Shown here piece by piece: positions 10,860 to 22,600 of a DNA stretch of 64,000 bases. Position 1 is the first letter of the stretch. The number at the start of each line of letters is the position of its first letter. The stretch spans positions 92,772,974 through 92,836,973 of the forward strand of contig CM068838.1 of NCBI GenBank assembly GCA_028554795.2, read 5' to 3'. The stretch comes from Sinohyriopsis cumingii. Its lineage: Eukaryota; Mollusca; Bivalvia; Unionida; Unionidae. Both the position numbers and the translations under genes were made by a program. Under the pieces are notes generated by a model. That model was not told the origin of the DNA and did not search any database. It worked only from the letters and a program-made list of their open reading frames with translations.

Positions 10860-11985
10860 TCCTTCAAGCACAATGCAAGTATAGCCTGCAGATCCTGTAT
10901 GCACAAAATACACATAGCTGGCACATCTTGGATTCACAATGCCTGTATAGCTGGTATATCTTGAATGTACAATGTCTGAATAAATGGCACATCACATCAT
11001 GGATGCACAATGCCTGTACAGCTGGCACATCTCACCATGGATGCACAATGCCTGTACAGCTGGCACATCTCATTGTGGATGCACAATGCCTGTACAGCTG
11101 GCACATCTCATCTTGGATGCACAATGCCTGTACAGCTGGCACATCTCATCTTGGATGCACAATGCCTGTACAGCTGGCACATCTCATCATGGATGCACAA
11201 TGCCTGTACAGCTGGCACATCTCACCATGGATGCACAATGCCTGTACAGCTGGCACATCTCACCATGGATGAACAATGCCTGTACAGCTGGCACATCTCA
11301 CCATGGATGCACAATGCATGTACAGCTGGCACATCTCATCTTGGATGCACAATGCCTGGACAGCTGGCACATCTCATCTTGGATGCAGAATGCCTGTACA
11401 GCTTGCACATCTCTTTGTGGATGCACAATGCCTGTACAGCTGGCACATCTCATCTTGGATGCACAATGCCTGTACAGCTGGCACATCTCATCTTGGATGC
11501 ACAATGCCTGTACAGCTGGCACATCTCATCATGGATGCACAATGCCTGTACAGCTGGCACATCTCACCATGGATGTACAATGCCTGTACAGCTGGCACAT
11601 CTCACCATGGATGCACAATGCCTGTACAGCTGGCACATCTCATTGTGGATGCACAATGCCTGTACAGCTGGCACATCTCATCTTGGATGCACAATGCCTG
11701 TACAGCTGGCACATCTCATTGTGGATGCACAATGCCTGTACAGCTGGCACATCTCATCTTGGATGCACAATGCCTGTACAGCTGGCACATCTCATCTTGG
11801 ATGCACAATGCCTGTACAGCTGGCACATCTCACTGTGGATGCACAATGCCTGTACAGCTGGCACATCTCATTGTGGATGCACAATGCTTGTACAGCTGGC
11901 ACATCTCATCTTGGATGCACAATGCCTGTACAGCTGGCACATCTCATCTTGGATGCACAATGCATGTATAGCTGGAACATCCTGT
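10860..11985. repeat. 38-bp minisatellite, about 26 copies plus degenerate leading units
   Basis: The unit is GATGCACAATGCCTGTACAG followed by CTGGCACATCTCATCTTG, total 38 bp. From about 11000 the copies differ mainly at one hypervariable spot (ACCATGG, ATCTTGG, ATTGTGG, ATCATGG). The first units, 10860-10990, are much more diverged. Because 38 is not a multiple of 3 and the unit lacks stops, all three plus frames stay open and give false proteins of up to 352 residues. The duplicate locus near 35.77 kb carries only about two units. Confidence 0.97.
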
Positions 11986-12289
11986 AAAACATTATTTCAT
12001 CTGCCCTCCAAAGGACCAGGTCCTAATATTAATTTTAATTAATGTCAAACTGTTAGGTTTAATCTTGTTGATACATACATACATGCATACATACATACAA
12101 TGTATTGCTAGGTATGTATATATGATGAAATTGACAAAAATTAAAAAATCAGATCTACTTTCATGGCTAACCAAGGCAAATCCCCTTATTTTATGTGTCC
12201 CTCTCCTACACATATTAAGGCTGGTAAAGGTTTTTGTTTTTCAAACAATGCCACTGCAATTGCAGTTTTTTTAATTTGACTTTTGATAC

Positions 12290-12490
12290 AGTTCCATGAA
12301 CGTAATGGGTGGTAGTAGTTGTACTAATCAAGCATACGCCCCTAGCAAATGGTCACCACATGGGTTAACTATGAACCAAGTTAGGTGATTATCAGCGGTC
12401 TTGGAGATGTAGTTACGGACAGACGGACAAATGCATAAGCGAAGGATATCATAATATACACCTGTTAAAGGTTCGGTATAAAATAATGAA
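12290..12490. repeat. Possible interspersed repeat (SINE or LINE tail)
   Basis: The block GAACCAAGTTAGGTGATTAT, CAGCGGTCTTGGAGATGTAG and GGACAGACGGACAAATGCAT resembles a repeat tail I recall from lophotrochozoan genomes, with a dispersed-repeat feel (GACAGACGGAC). I cannot name the family or see its ends. Confidence 0.3.
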
Positions 12491-14621
12491 TGTTAAGAAA
12501 AAATCTTACTGGCTATTCCTAAAATCACCGTGCAGAAGAAAAAGAAAGGTTCCCGCCATTTGGGTTTCCTTACTGAGAACAGGAGTAGGAAAAGGGAGGC
12601 ACTGCAAAACAAGATTGGAACTAGCCCCTTTAGGGTCCATGAGATATAATGAAACAGCCAATCTGCAAAAAAGAAAAAGAAACATTAGTTTGCAGACCGA
12701 CTACGAATCCAAATAGGAATGCAGAAAATAATATTCTCTCATCAAGGTTTTATTTTTCAATATGACATACAAAGTTCTGACTTTTGAAATCAGACGTTTC
12801 TTATGGCGGTCAGCGATGTTTGCCTTGTTTAATTGTTTATTTGCATTTCCCTCGAAGACACAGTATTTTGCAGGTACGATAAGAACGAATACGATCTTTG
12901 CTGACGTATTTTAAAAAATACTTTTTGAGCATAAACTAGATAATTAAACAATATCCTACACCATTTTGGGGGGATTATTATGAATCAGAAAACATGTACC
13001 GAAATCTTCAACAAAATTTAAACGTCCTTGATCTTGTTCAATGTCAGAGGTTGAGTGGAAATAAAGAATAGTTCTTAAATACCTCTACCATTCAAACATC
13101 CGCGTTAGCCTTCTCTCAGAGTGGAAGTTAGGAAATACACGGTAAAAATTTCAAATAACCTAACCCGTTGCCAAGTCTAAGAGGGAGGAATCCTTTATAT
13201 TTGACTATAATGACTTTTTAACGTGGACCAATCATTTAATTGACCGGGGAGCAGGGTAAGGCTGCGATTTCTTCGAGAAAAATAATTTCGGCTCCCAATA
13301 GCATAAAACAATTATTCTTGCTTTGGATGATAGCAAACAATCCTATTATATATTATATTAGTTAAAGAAAACAAATTCTGTTGAGATAAAATAAAGTTTT
13401 TAAACGGCATTTCAAAAGAAAATTCCATGGTCCCTTCCCCTCCCCCTTATCCTTCCCATCCGAAGCAAAATGGCAGCAATATTAAAGTAGATGGGTATCA
13501 TGGTACAAAGCTTTTAAACGTCTGGTATTTAATAACACAGTTTTCTTACAATAAGTTTTCTATATGTAACAATTGCTGCCATATTCAAGATAAGACTGCA
13601 AACTGATCAGATCAGTTGTCCCTGCATCATATTCTGCTCCCTAAGAAAATCACTATTGAAATTTTTCCCTCCAATTTTTCCAGGAGAATAGTTAATCGAT
13701 GGAGAGTATTGAATGGACTGAATAAAAAAAATCAATATAGCCTAAACAGAAAATAAAATGCTTATTGAGCACAGCACTTTTGCATAGGATGTCAAAGTAG
13801 ACAGGCGTGATTCGTTGCATTCCAAAATGGTCACCTGCACAAAAATTCCAAGTTATTTCATTAAAATACAGCTATTTCCAGAAAATACAACGTGATCTAT
13901 GCTGATTTTTTAAAATTGGTTTGTATAAGTTAGTGCACAATATACATATGCAAAGGCTAGTTCAACTAATGCACTACATGCCATGAAAAATAAAGGAAAT
14001 ATGCAAGGGCATTTATCAGTGTAGTAATACCTTTAACGACAACTCGATATTTTCTGGGGGAGGGGTCACAACTTTGAAAGACCATTAGGAAACGATGTTT
14101 TCCGTCACATTTAGTTAAATCTGATGGACACCATCCAAGCATAAAAGTATTTAAAATATGTGCCCCCCCCCGGATGAAAGTCTGTCGTTAAAGGTATAAC
14201 CGCATTGAATAATTTCTTGGTACATTTCCTTCTTTTTAACACACAAAGTCCTTAGATGGCTTTTCATTTTTATTTTTTTAGCCTTGGTTACATTTTGAAA
14301 GCAGATCAACATAATTTTTTAGAAAGTTTAAAAGTCTCAAAATCAAAATGCTCTCTTCCAAATTTATTTGAAAAGGGTCCGGTTGTTGGAAGTAACACTG
14401 AAAGAAAATGCACAACAGGCCGTGGAATGATGACCGGTTATGATAGACAGACTTAATTAAACGTACTAGTACTTAAACGTACCTGCATTTACACGTACCA
14501 ACACTTAACAAAATACTTAATCTACGCCTATGGATAGCACCTCAAGTAACTGTCACAGGAATTTATTTTTGTAGGACAGGTGCATGTTTTGGGAACACTT
14601 CGTTGTGCATCTCAACGGTAA

Positions 14622-14775
14622 TTTGTTGTTGTAGGGTTTAACGCCATTTTTCAGCACACGATAGGCTACACAAGGAGGCGGCCAGTATTAATGGCGGAGG
14701 AAGAACCCGGAAAAACCCCGGAAAGAACCACCGACCCACGAGAAGCTACTGGCAAGCTTTCTCACATACCCACAC
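14622..14775. mobile_element. SINE-like insertion with 16-bp target-site duplication
   Basis: TGCATCTCAACGGTAA occurs at 14606-14621 and again at 14776-14791. The 154 bp between start TTTGTTGTTGTAGGGTTTAA, contain CGCCATTTTTCAGCA and GGCGGCCAGTATTAATGG, and end CTTTCTCACATACCCACAC. A long direct target duplication fits LINE-driven insertion. The motif GTTTAACGCCATTTTTCAGC resembles an interspersed repeat I recall as common in mollusc genomes. Confidence 0.75.
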
Positions 14776-14886
14776 TGCATCTCAACGGTAAGCCATTATA
14801 GTGTTTGTTAACGTCAGTGTCAGTGCTTGTCGCCTGAATAATGGACCTTATGGAATCCCATTCAATATGTATGAACAAATAATGAG

Positions 14887-15925
14887 GATCCTAAAATGTA
14901 TCAATACTGTGGCAAGTGAACACCTAGGTTTAAAAAGACAATGCCTAAAATGTATCAACACTGTTGCAAGTGAACACCTAGGTTTAAAAAGACATGGCCT
15001 AAAATGTATCAACACTGTTGCAAGTGAACACCTAGGTTTAAAAAGACAAGGCCTAAAATGTATCAACACTGTTGCAAGTGAACACCTAGGTTTAAAAAGA
15101 CAAGGTCTAAAATGTATCAACTCTGTTGCAAGTGAACACCTAGGTTTAAAAAGACAAGGCCTAAAATATATCAACACTGTCGCAAGTGAACACCTAGGTT
15201 TAAAAAGACAAGGACTAAAATGTATCAACACTGTCGCAAGTGAACACCTAGGTTTAAAAAGACAAGGCCTAAAATATATCAACACTGTCGCAAGTGAACA
15301 CCTAGGTTTAAAAAGACAAGGACTAAAATGTATCAACACTGTCGCAAGTGAACACCTAGGTTTAAAAAGACAAGGCCTAAAATATATCAACACTGTCGCA
15401 AGTGAACACCTAGGTTTAAAAAGACAAGGACTAAAATGTATCAACACTGTTGCAAGTGAACACCTAGGTTTAAAAAGACAAGGACTAAAATGTATCAACA
15501 CTGTTGCAAGTGAACACCTAGGTTTAAAAAGACAAGGACTAAAATGTATCAACACTGTTGCAAGTGAACACCTAGGTTTAAAAGACAAGGCCTAAAATGT
15601 ATCAACACTGTCGCAAGTGAACACCTAGGTTTAAAAAGAAAAGGCCTAAAATGTATCAACACTGTCGCAAGTGAACACCTAGGTTTAAAAAGACAAGGAC
15701 TAAAATGTATCCACACTGTTGCAAGTGAACACTTAGGTTTAAAAAGACAAGGACTAAAATGTATCAACCCTGTTGCAAGTGAACACCTAGGTTTAAAAGA
15801 CAAGGCCTAAAATGTATCAACACTGTCGCAAGTGAACACCTAGGTTTAAAAAGACGAGGCCTAAAATGTATCAACACTGTGGCAAGTGAACACCTAGGTT
15901 TAAAAAGACAAGGCCTAAAATTTAA
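14887..15925. repeat. 54-bp minisatellite, about 19 copies
   Basis: The unit is AAAATGTATCAACACTGTTG, CAAGTGAACACCTAGGTTTA and AAAAGACAAGGCCT, total 54 bp. Since 54 is 18 codons, an open frame repeats the 18-residue block CINTVASEHLGLKRQGLK on the plus strand, and another block on the minus strand. Some units have lost one A in the A-run, which breaks the frame without visible selection. The middle units alternate GCCT/ATAT and GACT/ATGT, a 108-bp higher-order pattern. It is absent from the duplicate locus. Confidence 0.97.
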
Positions 15926-16269
15926 CAAAAATTGTCCTTGCAGCCAGATTGACCAGTACATTGAAAAATTCACTAGTCCTTGTCAATTTTCAATAGTCCT
16001 TGTCAATGTTTAATATTTCTTGTCAATTTTCACTACTTTGCATCGTATCACAAAACAATGGCATGCACGTATGCAGACTAAAAATACTCTTTTTTATATG
16101 TCACAATCATTCATGATTCAGAAGTGCGGTTTGCATTAGAAAAAAATCAGGGTGAGTTGAAACTATTCAGTACAAGTTAAGAACAAAAAACGCACTTAAT
16201 TGTAAATATTGACGACTCGGTAAACATTTTAGTGCCTGGTTATCCAGAAAAACCCAACTAACGTAATAA

Positions 16270-16895
16270 GAGAAAAGATCTTGCGCCCTCTGGTCATTAT
16301 GTATTATAACTCCACAGACAGACGACCGAAGTCAGCACGCGTTGAGTTTCTACGAAAGCAGTGCGCGAAGATCTCCAATTACAGCAGTACAATCGCTGTG
16401 TTCACAACATAAACAAATCCTTGAACAAAATATGACACTATCAAGCTCATCCCTTAAAGACGAAATGGTTAATCATAATACTGACTTTGATAACCATTGG
16501 CGGTTTCACAAGTTCATCAGTTTGATTTACATTCTTAAATTCAGAGTTTTCTCTGACCTTTCCAACCCTTTTTAATATATTATGACATTTGTGGTGGGGT
16601 GTGAGATCTGAGACCATTCTTTATGAAAAATTAGTATTCGTTGAAAGACACAGTGCTGGCATATGGTAGGCGCTTACTACCAGGCTTAGCAAACACATAT
16701 GGCCTAACATCAATCCCAATCCGCATTCGTTATGGCTTTAATTTACTGCCACGCTGAATCATCAGGCAATGAGCATACATATATAAAAATATAAAAACGA
16801 TTTTGCTAGTCTCAGGTGACAACCGCATTGTTGGACGAACCTGGCTTTTACAAGGTTACTTGGACGATACGATAGGTTTCTGGTGGTAGTTCTCG

Positions 16896-16972
<77 letters not shown>

Positions 16973-17250
16973 AACTGACTTTTCTTTTTTCAAACAAAAC
17001 ATAACATCACGTGACTTTTATTTACTCTCTGATAGATGCCAGGGATATGTAAGCTGCGAGATTGGGTAAGTCATGTCTCATCTGACAATAAATTTAAAGA
17101 CATATATGCTATACTCGCAATTTCTGAGACGACGAAACATCTTTCTATCGATTTCATGCGGGTAAAGGTGTTAATTTTGCTAGGCCTTGTAGTAAGTGGC
17201 TACCCTATCTCAACACCATGCTAACTTTACCCTATAAAATTTCACAAAAT
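16270..17250. repeat. Segmental duplication, copy A, patch 3
   Basis: Alignable with about 35900-36830. Shared landmarks include GGTCATTA(T/C)GT(A/G)TTATAA, TTCACAACA(T/G)A, GGnGCTTACTACCAGGCTTA, AT(A/G)TGTAAGCTG, and TCGATnTCATGCGG. The divergence is high, so the event is old. Nothing in it looks clearly coding. Confidence 0.7.
16899..16972. repeat. (TA)n(CA)n compound microsatellite
   Basis: About 50 bp of TA pass directly into about 25 bp of CA. Confidence 0.97.
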
Positions 17251-18825
17251 CGGAGAAGATTTATACAGCCTCATTTTCAAATACGATTTGTACAAATTCT
17301 CATTTGTTCTTATCCTCTATGTCGCTGTCTTTTTCACAGAAGCAATCTACTGCAATAGAAGTATGTGAAATATAAATTGTATTCTTTTCTCGTATCCATT
17401 TTTGTGTGATAGAATTGGTTCCCATATTGAATGTCGAGGAATTTATTCTAAATTGTCTAGAAAGTCAGAGCTATCTCAAGTACGACTTGTTATTGGTTAG
17501 AATGTAGCCTATTTAAAGTAAGATATATCTTTTTTTTATATATATAACTGAACAGACAAGTCGAATTCAGTTATAAGTTGTATGGATCAAATGATGAGCA
17601 ATGTTCTAATCTTTGTAATCCAGCGAGATTCTTCTTCTCGGACATGGATTAATATACGGACGTGGTTATTATAACAATAATCTCGTGCAAAAGTTCTGAT
17701 GAGATACTTTTATCTGTAACGAAGCAAATTCAAGTGCGCGCATGTGTAATGTATATTATTATATTCGTACTGATCCCTGTTTTGTGCATTATACGGCTCA
17801 GTTATTGTAGTTTCAGCTCTTTGATGGCTGAGTAGAACTCGAGGGTGGTGTGGGTGGATGTCGTGCAACCCGGATGCTGCGATGGCGACGGTCACATGGA
17901 CGATGGTATTGGTTTATTCACACTGACCAAAACTTCGTGACCAACGCGTCTGCTTTAATAAGGTGGCTTTTGATGGGTCCTTTGGCAGACTGAGAGGGGC
18001 GAGCCATGCGTGATAGCTCCTTGCTTGTATAAGGTTGCTTTTCAATCACACATATATATTACTTGTTAATGAATCATACACTGATCATATCTGTTTAAGT
18101 ATTAAACACTGATCACCCATGGTGTTACTGATGATCAGTCATATTAATTCCACACGCTGATTCTCGTTTGATTACTTGCGTTATTTAGATCATATGATTA
18201 GTTCCATTTAGGAACAATACCATTGTATATTGTCCGTGGTTGACATCGCACACGATCATGGTGTCGTTTCATTTCATTGTTTAAATTACATTATAAATAA
18301 ACATCTAAATTACAAAACTGCGTTCCGTGTCTTCGGTAGATCAGATTCCGACCCGGCTGCATCCTGTCACATAAAAAAGAAGAACGAAACAGAACATTTC
18401 TTAAGCGAGCTTTCTTTATAATTATGCTGGAGCTGTGTAGGGTAGGCGGCAGCTACATTGGTGAATTAGCTGGTAGAACAAACAAACAGGCTACATAATT
18501 CTTTAATGGTTTCTTTTCACTGCACCCAATTCAAATTCAAAAGCTCTCACTAACCATTAGCCTAGCGTACTTCACAGGAGACATCCTGATATCATATTTC
18601 TATAACTGGCTTGATTGTTTCTGGTACATAGATCTGTGTTTCCTACATTAAACTAAACATTTGATATCTCACTAATGAGTTGTCTAGAAGATGATTTGAA
18701 AACATATCAATAATTATAATATATCTGATCAGATCCACACTCACATTCAACCTCTCCCTCAAAATATAAGTGTTAAATAAATGTAGTTGATGTGTATGGG
18801 TTGGCAAAGACAAAAAATATATTTC

Positions 18826-18830
<5 letters not shown>

Positions 18831-18894
<64 letters not shown>
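18831..18894. repeat. (TA)n microsatellite
   Basis: A continuous TA run of 64 bp. Confidence 0.97.
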
Positions 18895-18897
<3 letters not shown>

Positions 18898-20180
18898 ATA
18901 CTCTTGCTAATTAGAGAAACTTAATCTAATATCTTGTCTCTAATATCATCAGCATTTTCAAAATCTAAAACTAATTGTAAGTCCTGTAAATAATCATTGA
19001 ATTAATTTGCATAAACACAAATGCCTGCTCTCACTTATATAGACCATAGAGCTAGACCTGTTAAACCAAATGATTAATGTCCATAAGGCCATGGGGTGAG
19101 TGTGCTGTAATGATTCTGCTTGTATTGTTTTGGACTGCAGAAGCAGAACATTTCTTAAAATGTTGATTCTAATCAACATGACTATGTACAAGACTAGAAA
19201 ATTGGAAAACAGTTAAATCCTATCAAAAGTCCCTACTACAATTACATGGTTAAAAATTTGCCTTGGAAAACGCTTAAAATGCGGGATCTTTGGCGCGATT
19301 CACCCACTGGTTCCATCCCAAAGACCCTTTGCATAATTGTTCCCCCCCATTAATCCAGCGGTTAATAAAGATAGAATATTTTATATTATTTGGCCCTCGT
19401 ATTTTGCAGTCCTTCATTCCGTATTGGAACAGCTGAGCGACAGTAGGCTATTAATCTTTGGCCATCATAACCATAATCAAGCTCTGCCCCCCCCACCCCC
19501 CGCCAAAAATCCCGCAGCTGACCAAAATTAAACAGCTGTGACCTATGGACAATGTTAACACTACGTGCCCCTCAGATCTCGTAGCATGGAATATGGAAAA
19601 GAATGATGAGGTTTAACTGGTTACTATCTCCCCAAGTTAGGGTATGTACGTAACGTAATGTGACACAGGATCCGAGATGCAGACGACACTGTGCCACACA
19701 CCTTCCAAATGTGTGGTACATAAAACATTTTAAATGGACACATGTAAAACGTAGTATACTAGACTGCTATGGTACCGAACGAAGAATGCTAAAAATAGAT
19801 ATTATTTGCTTCAAAAATTTGTCACATTTATTTTGTGATCTGCACTGTGCCATCATATTTTCCTTGGACACTTACATTATTGTAATAAAACTTTATCGTG
19901 TACTAGAGTAACACGTAACAATAGTAACATGCTTGAAAATCTAGCTACTCTGAAATGAGCGGCATCATGATATTTTCCGTTTCTGATCTTGCTCTCATCT
20001 CACTTTATTATAAGCTCATGATCTATCAGCATTTATTATAATAAATACTAATGTTTTTCTGAATTACTTCACTACCAGACGAACTAATCGTTTATTAAAT
20101 GGCAACCTGTGTATTGACATAAATTTAGTCTCATTTGTCATTATTTTCAACCGCAAAATATTCTTGTTGTGGGGGGTGGG

Positions 20181-20205
20181 GTGGTGTGTGTGTGTGTGTG
20201 TGTGT
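20181..20205. repeat. (GT)n microsatellite
   Basis: A short GT run following a G-rich stretch. Confidence 0.9.
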
Positions 20206-20730
20206 CGCAGACTTTTGTTTTGGGTGGAGTCTGTGTGAGTGTGGGGCAAACATGTAGTGGTCAGATATTGTTTTTATGGATGTAGGCCAAAACATGTTTA
20301 GAGGTGAAATCGGGGAGTAGGGTGGGGTTGGGTGGGGCCAGTGCCTCCCTCATTCAGTCCTTGTCTAAATGCACGGCCGCCAATGCGTGGGGAGAATTTA
20401 ACCTCAAAAGTACGTTATACTAAGGGCCGATAAACACTTTACATTGCAACCCACCCATCTATCAGAAAATGTCAATAGTTTCATTTCCACACATAATGTT
20501 TAGCAATTCTGTTTTTATTTAAGGTACATTTTAGACCCCTATATTGGGTTTCCTGATATGATTACAGCGTATAGATTTACTAAAGTTGCCTAGAAAACTA
20601 TTTTAAGTGGGCACCTTAGTCCATGTTGTCTATTACAACTACTGACCGCATCAAAGTAATGCTGGAATCTTCCGTAACCATGGTACCGCTCATGTAATAT
20701 GACAGATGTCGGTCACGGATTTATACTTAC

Positions 20731-20991
20731 AGCTACAAAATTACCTTTCTTATATTCATCCTCGGAAACACGATACGTTTGGCAACCCTCTTCATTGCAT
20801 CGTACGTCATACATCAAGGCCATGTACTCCACTTTTCCTTCTGCGTTTTTAAACACACTCCATCCGGGCGTTGTGAACGTTATTAGCTGAAGTAGAAGCG
20901 AAGATCCCAACAACCCAGCCATAATCTTTATCGTCCGAACATCCCCGATGTCAATGTACAGGGGTACACTCCGAAGAATCGCCCGTAACAT
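20731..20991 (-). CDS. First coding exon of a four-helix (claudin/PMP22-like) membrane protein
   Basis: The reading frame opens at the ATG at 20991-20989, the first Met after an in-frame upstream stop; MAGLLG 24 codons later is an alternative start. A short cytoplasmic lead (MLRAILRSVPLYIDIGDVRT) precedes a hydrophobic helix KIMAGLLGSSLLLQLITFTT. PGWSVF, like the TPGW/W signature after TM1 in claudin/PMP22/EMP-type proteins, is followed by an extracellular part with two cysteines (DVRCNEEGCQTY). The exon ends in VA before a textbook donor, GTAAGTAT, at 20730, in phase 0. Base composition and clean splicing contrast with the repeats around it. The rest of the protein would lie downstream on this strand; exon 4896-5155 is the candidate end. 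Family assignment is inferred from topology and the TPGW motif. Confidence 0.6.
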
Positions 20992-21354
20992 GGCGTCGTA
21001 GTAAGTTTAGACCACTTGTTTCATCCTCGTTTACCCCAAAGCAGAATGACAGATAGGCAGTTTTCCCCTGCACAGTCACACCGCATACTCAGCTATATTG
21101 ATTAGTCACATTCTACACTGAACAGGCGTAGCGTATACATGCACTGGAATGTGCAGGCCACATATATTTAGCATCTATTGGAGTAAACATCTATATCCTT
21201 CACCTCACTTGATCTCGATCCCAGGAAGTGCCTATTGTAATGAACAGTTGCTACCTAGTACATTCCGCTGTCTCAAATTCGTATAACGGTCTGCTCAACA
21301 CTGGGACTAATTTCCTCCCTACTCTGGGATTGCTGGTTCGACAGAAATACATGG
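20992..21354. other. Upstream flank of the tetraspan gene
   Basis: This should contain the promoter and any untranslated exon. I see no clear TATA box or CpG-rich core and name no site. Confidence 0.3.
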
Positions 21355-21362
21355 GCCCATTT

Positions 21363-21570
21363 CAGAGGCGTAGCTATGATATTTTGCGCCCGGGGACGAA
21401 CTATAAAATTGGCGCCCCAGCCCCCTCCCCGTTTAATCACATTTTTGAATATTACCCTTGTTTACTTATTATAATGTAACGTTGTATGCCTCATTTTGGC
21501 GCCCCTGTACCTTGGCGCCCGGGGACATACGTACCCCCCTGCCCCCCCCCCCCCCCCAGCTACGCCTCTG
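21363..21570. mobile_element. hAT-type MITE, 208 bp, with TIRs and 8-bp target duplication
   Basis: The left end reads CAGAGGCGTAGCT and the right end reads AGCTACGCCTCTG, a perfect 13-bp terminal inverted repeat. GCCCATTT flanks both sides (21355-21362 and 21571-21578), an exact 8-bp target duplication. An 8-bp duplication with CAGAG-type ends fits the hAT superfamily. The interior has no coding capacity; it holds GGCGCCC and GCGCCCGGGGAC repeats and a C-run. The intact ends suggest a fairly recent insertion. Confidence 0.92.
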
Positions 21571-21579
21571 GCCCATTTG

Positions 21580-22600
21580 ATAACGTCTATGATGTCTACA
21601 TTACCAGTTTGTTAAATGGTATAACGCTACCTATTGTACAACCCCAGGTGGGCGGAGCTTAAGGTGTAGGGAATATTGTATTCAGAAATAAACAACACTA
21701 GCTGGTGCATTATGTAAGAGTTGTACTTTCTGTAAGGCTTTAACAAATATTGAGCCCCTTGGCAACAATGAGATTATGTTAATTCGTATCTAGATCATAT
21801 TTTGTATTTTTTATGAATTTTTTAAAATGTGGTACACGTGGCTGAAACTGTGTCTGTTGTGACTAGATAACTCTTACCCCTGTCAAGTTCCGGCAGAGTT
21901 ATCTATTAAATACTATGTGGTATCTGGTTTTGTCTTTGTCAAATTGACAATCTGACATTGTTCTCTATGACAGTGTGTGACATGCATGCATGTTGAGGTA
22001 GGATAGAAAGTATATTTATTTCACAAAACATTAGCATTGAGGCCTATGGAAAAATAATTGGTACCTTGATACCAAATGCTTGTAAAGAATACACTAGGCA
22101 TGCGCAATGTTAAAATGTGTTCAAGATATTTTTCCCCCAAATTAAATCAAGTACTCAACGAGTGAGATATCGGTATATCCTTTATTATTATTTTTATATT
22201 GTCATGTTTTATAATACGCATCAGGGTTATATTTCAAAAGTTTAAATCATTACCCACAACATAAACGATGTACACCGAGTCGCTGCCAGTAATTTGATGC
22301 TAAATATTCTGAGAATGCAATAGTAATTTATCTTAAATAGGGAACAGCGGTGGTTTTAGGGCTGTGCGTGCGCGATGCTAAATGAGGACAATGGGCCCCC
22401 ATAATATAATTTCTATATAACTGAAGAAATTCTGTGAAATATTCATAGAAATTTACAGGTTTGTTTTCTAAATCAAATTTATTTTGTAAATAATCAGCTT
22501 TAATTATAATCTATTTAAAACAAACTCGAAACATTGCGAACTCACACCTCCGACTTTGCGCTCGGTGCGGTCGCATCTTTTGCACCAAGCTAAAGCAGCT
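21580..22600. other. No gene recognised
   Basis: AT-rich DNA without a supported exon or repeat. Confidence 0.5.

Larger units (their letters stand above)
5156..20730 (-). other. Probable intron(s) of the tetraspan gene
   Basis: The 15.6 kb between the two supported exons holds at least one unseen internal exon. Exon 1 ends in phase 0 and the last exon begins in phase 1, and helices TM2 and TM3 are missing. Scanning the minus strand, I found no convincing hydrophobic exon with both splice sites. Most of the space is repeats: a foldback hairpin, Penelope-like element, 38-bp and 54-bp arrays, a SINE-like insert and (TA)n tracts. The stretches 12.0-14.6 kb and 17.2-20.2 kb contain nothing else I recognise. 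Confidence 0.4.

Noticed and set aside
10805-12042. Plus open frames of 155-352 residues with repeats such as DAQCLYSWHIS and MHNACTAGTSH
   Set aside because: They are the three reading frames of one 38-bp minisatellite without stop codons. All three frames are equally open, so there is no sign of selection on any protein.
14801-15595. A 264-residue plus frame and a 246-residue minus frame made of 18-residue repeats
   Set aside because: Both come from the 54-bp array. Opposite strands are equally open, and single-base losses disrupt the frame in other units.
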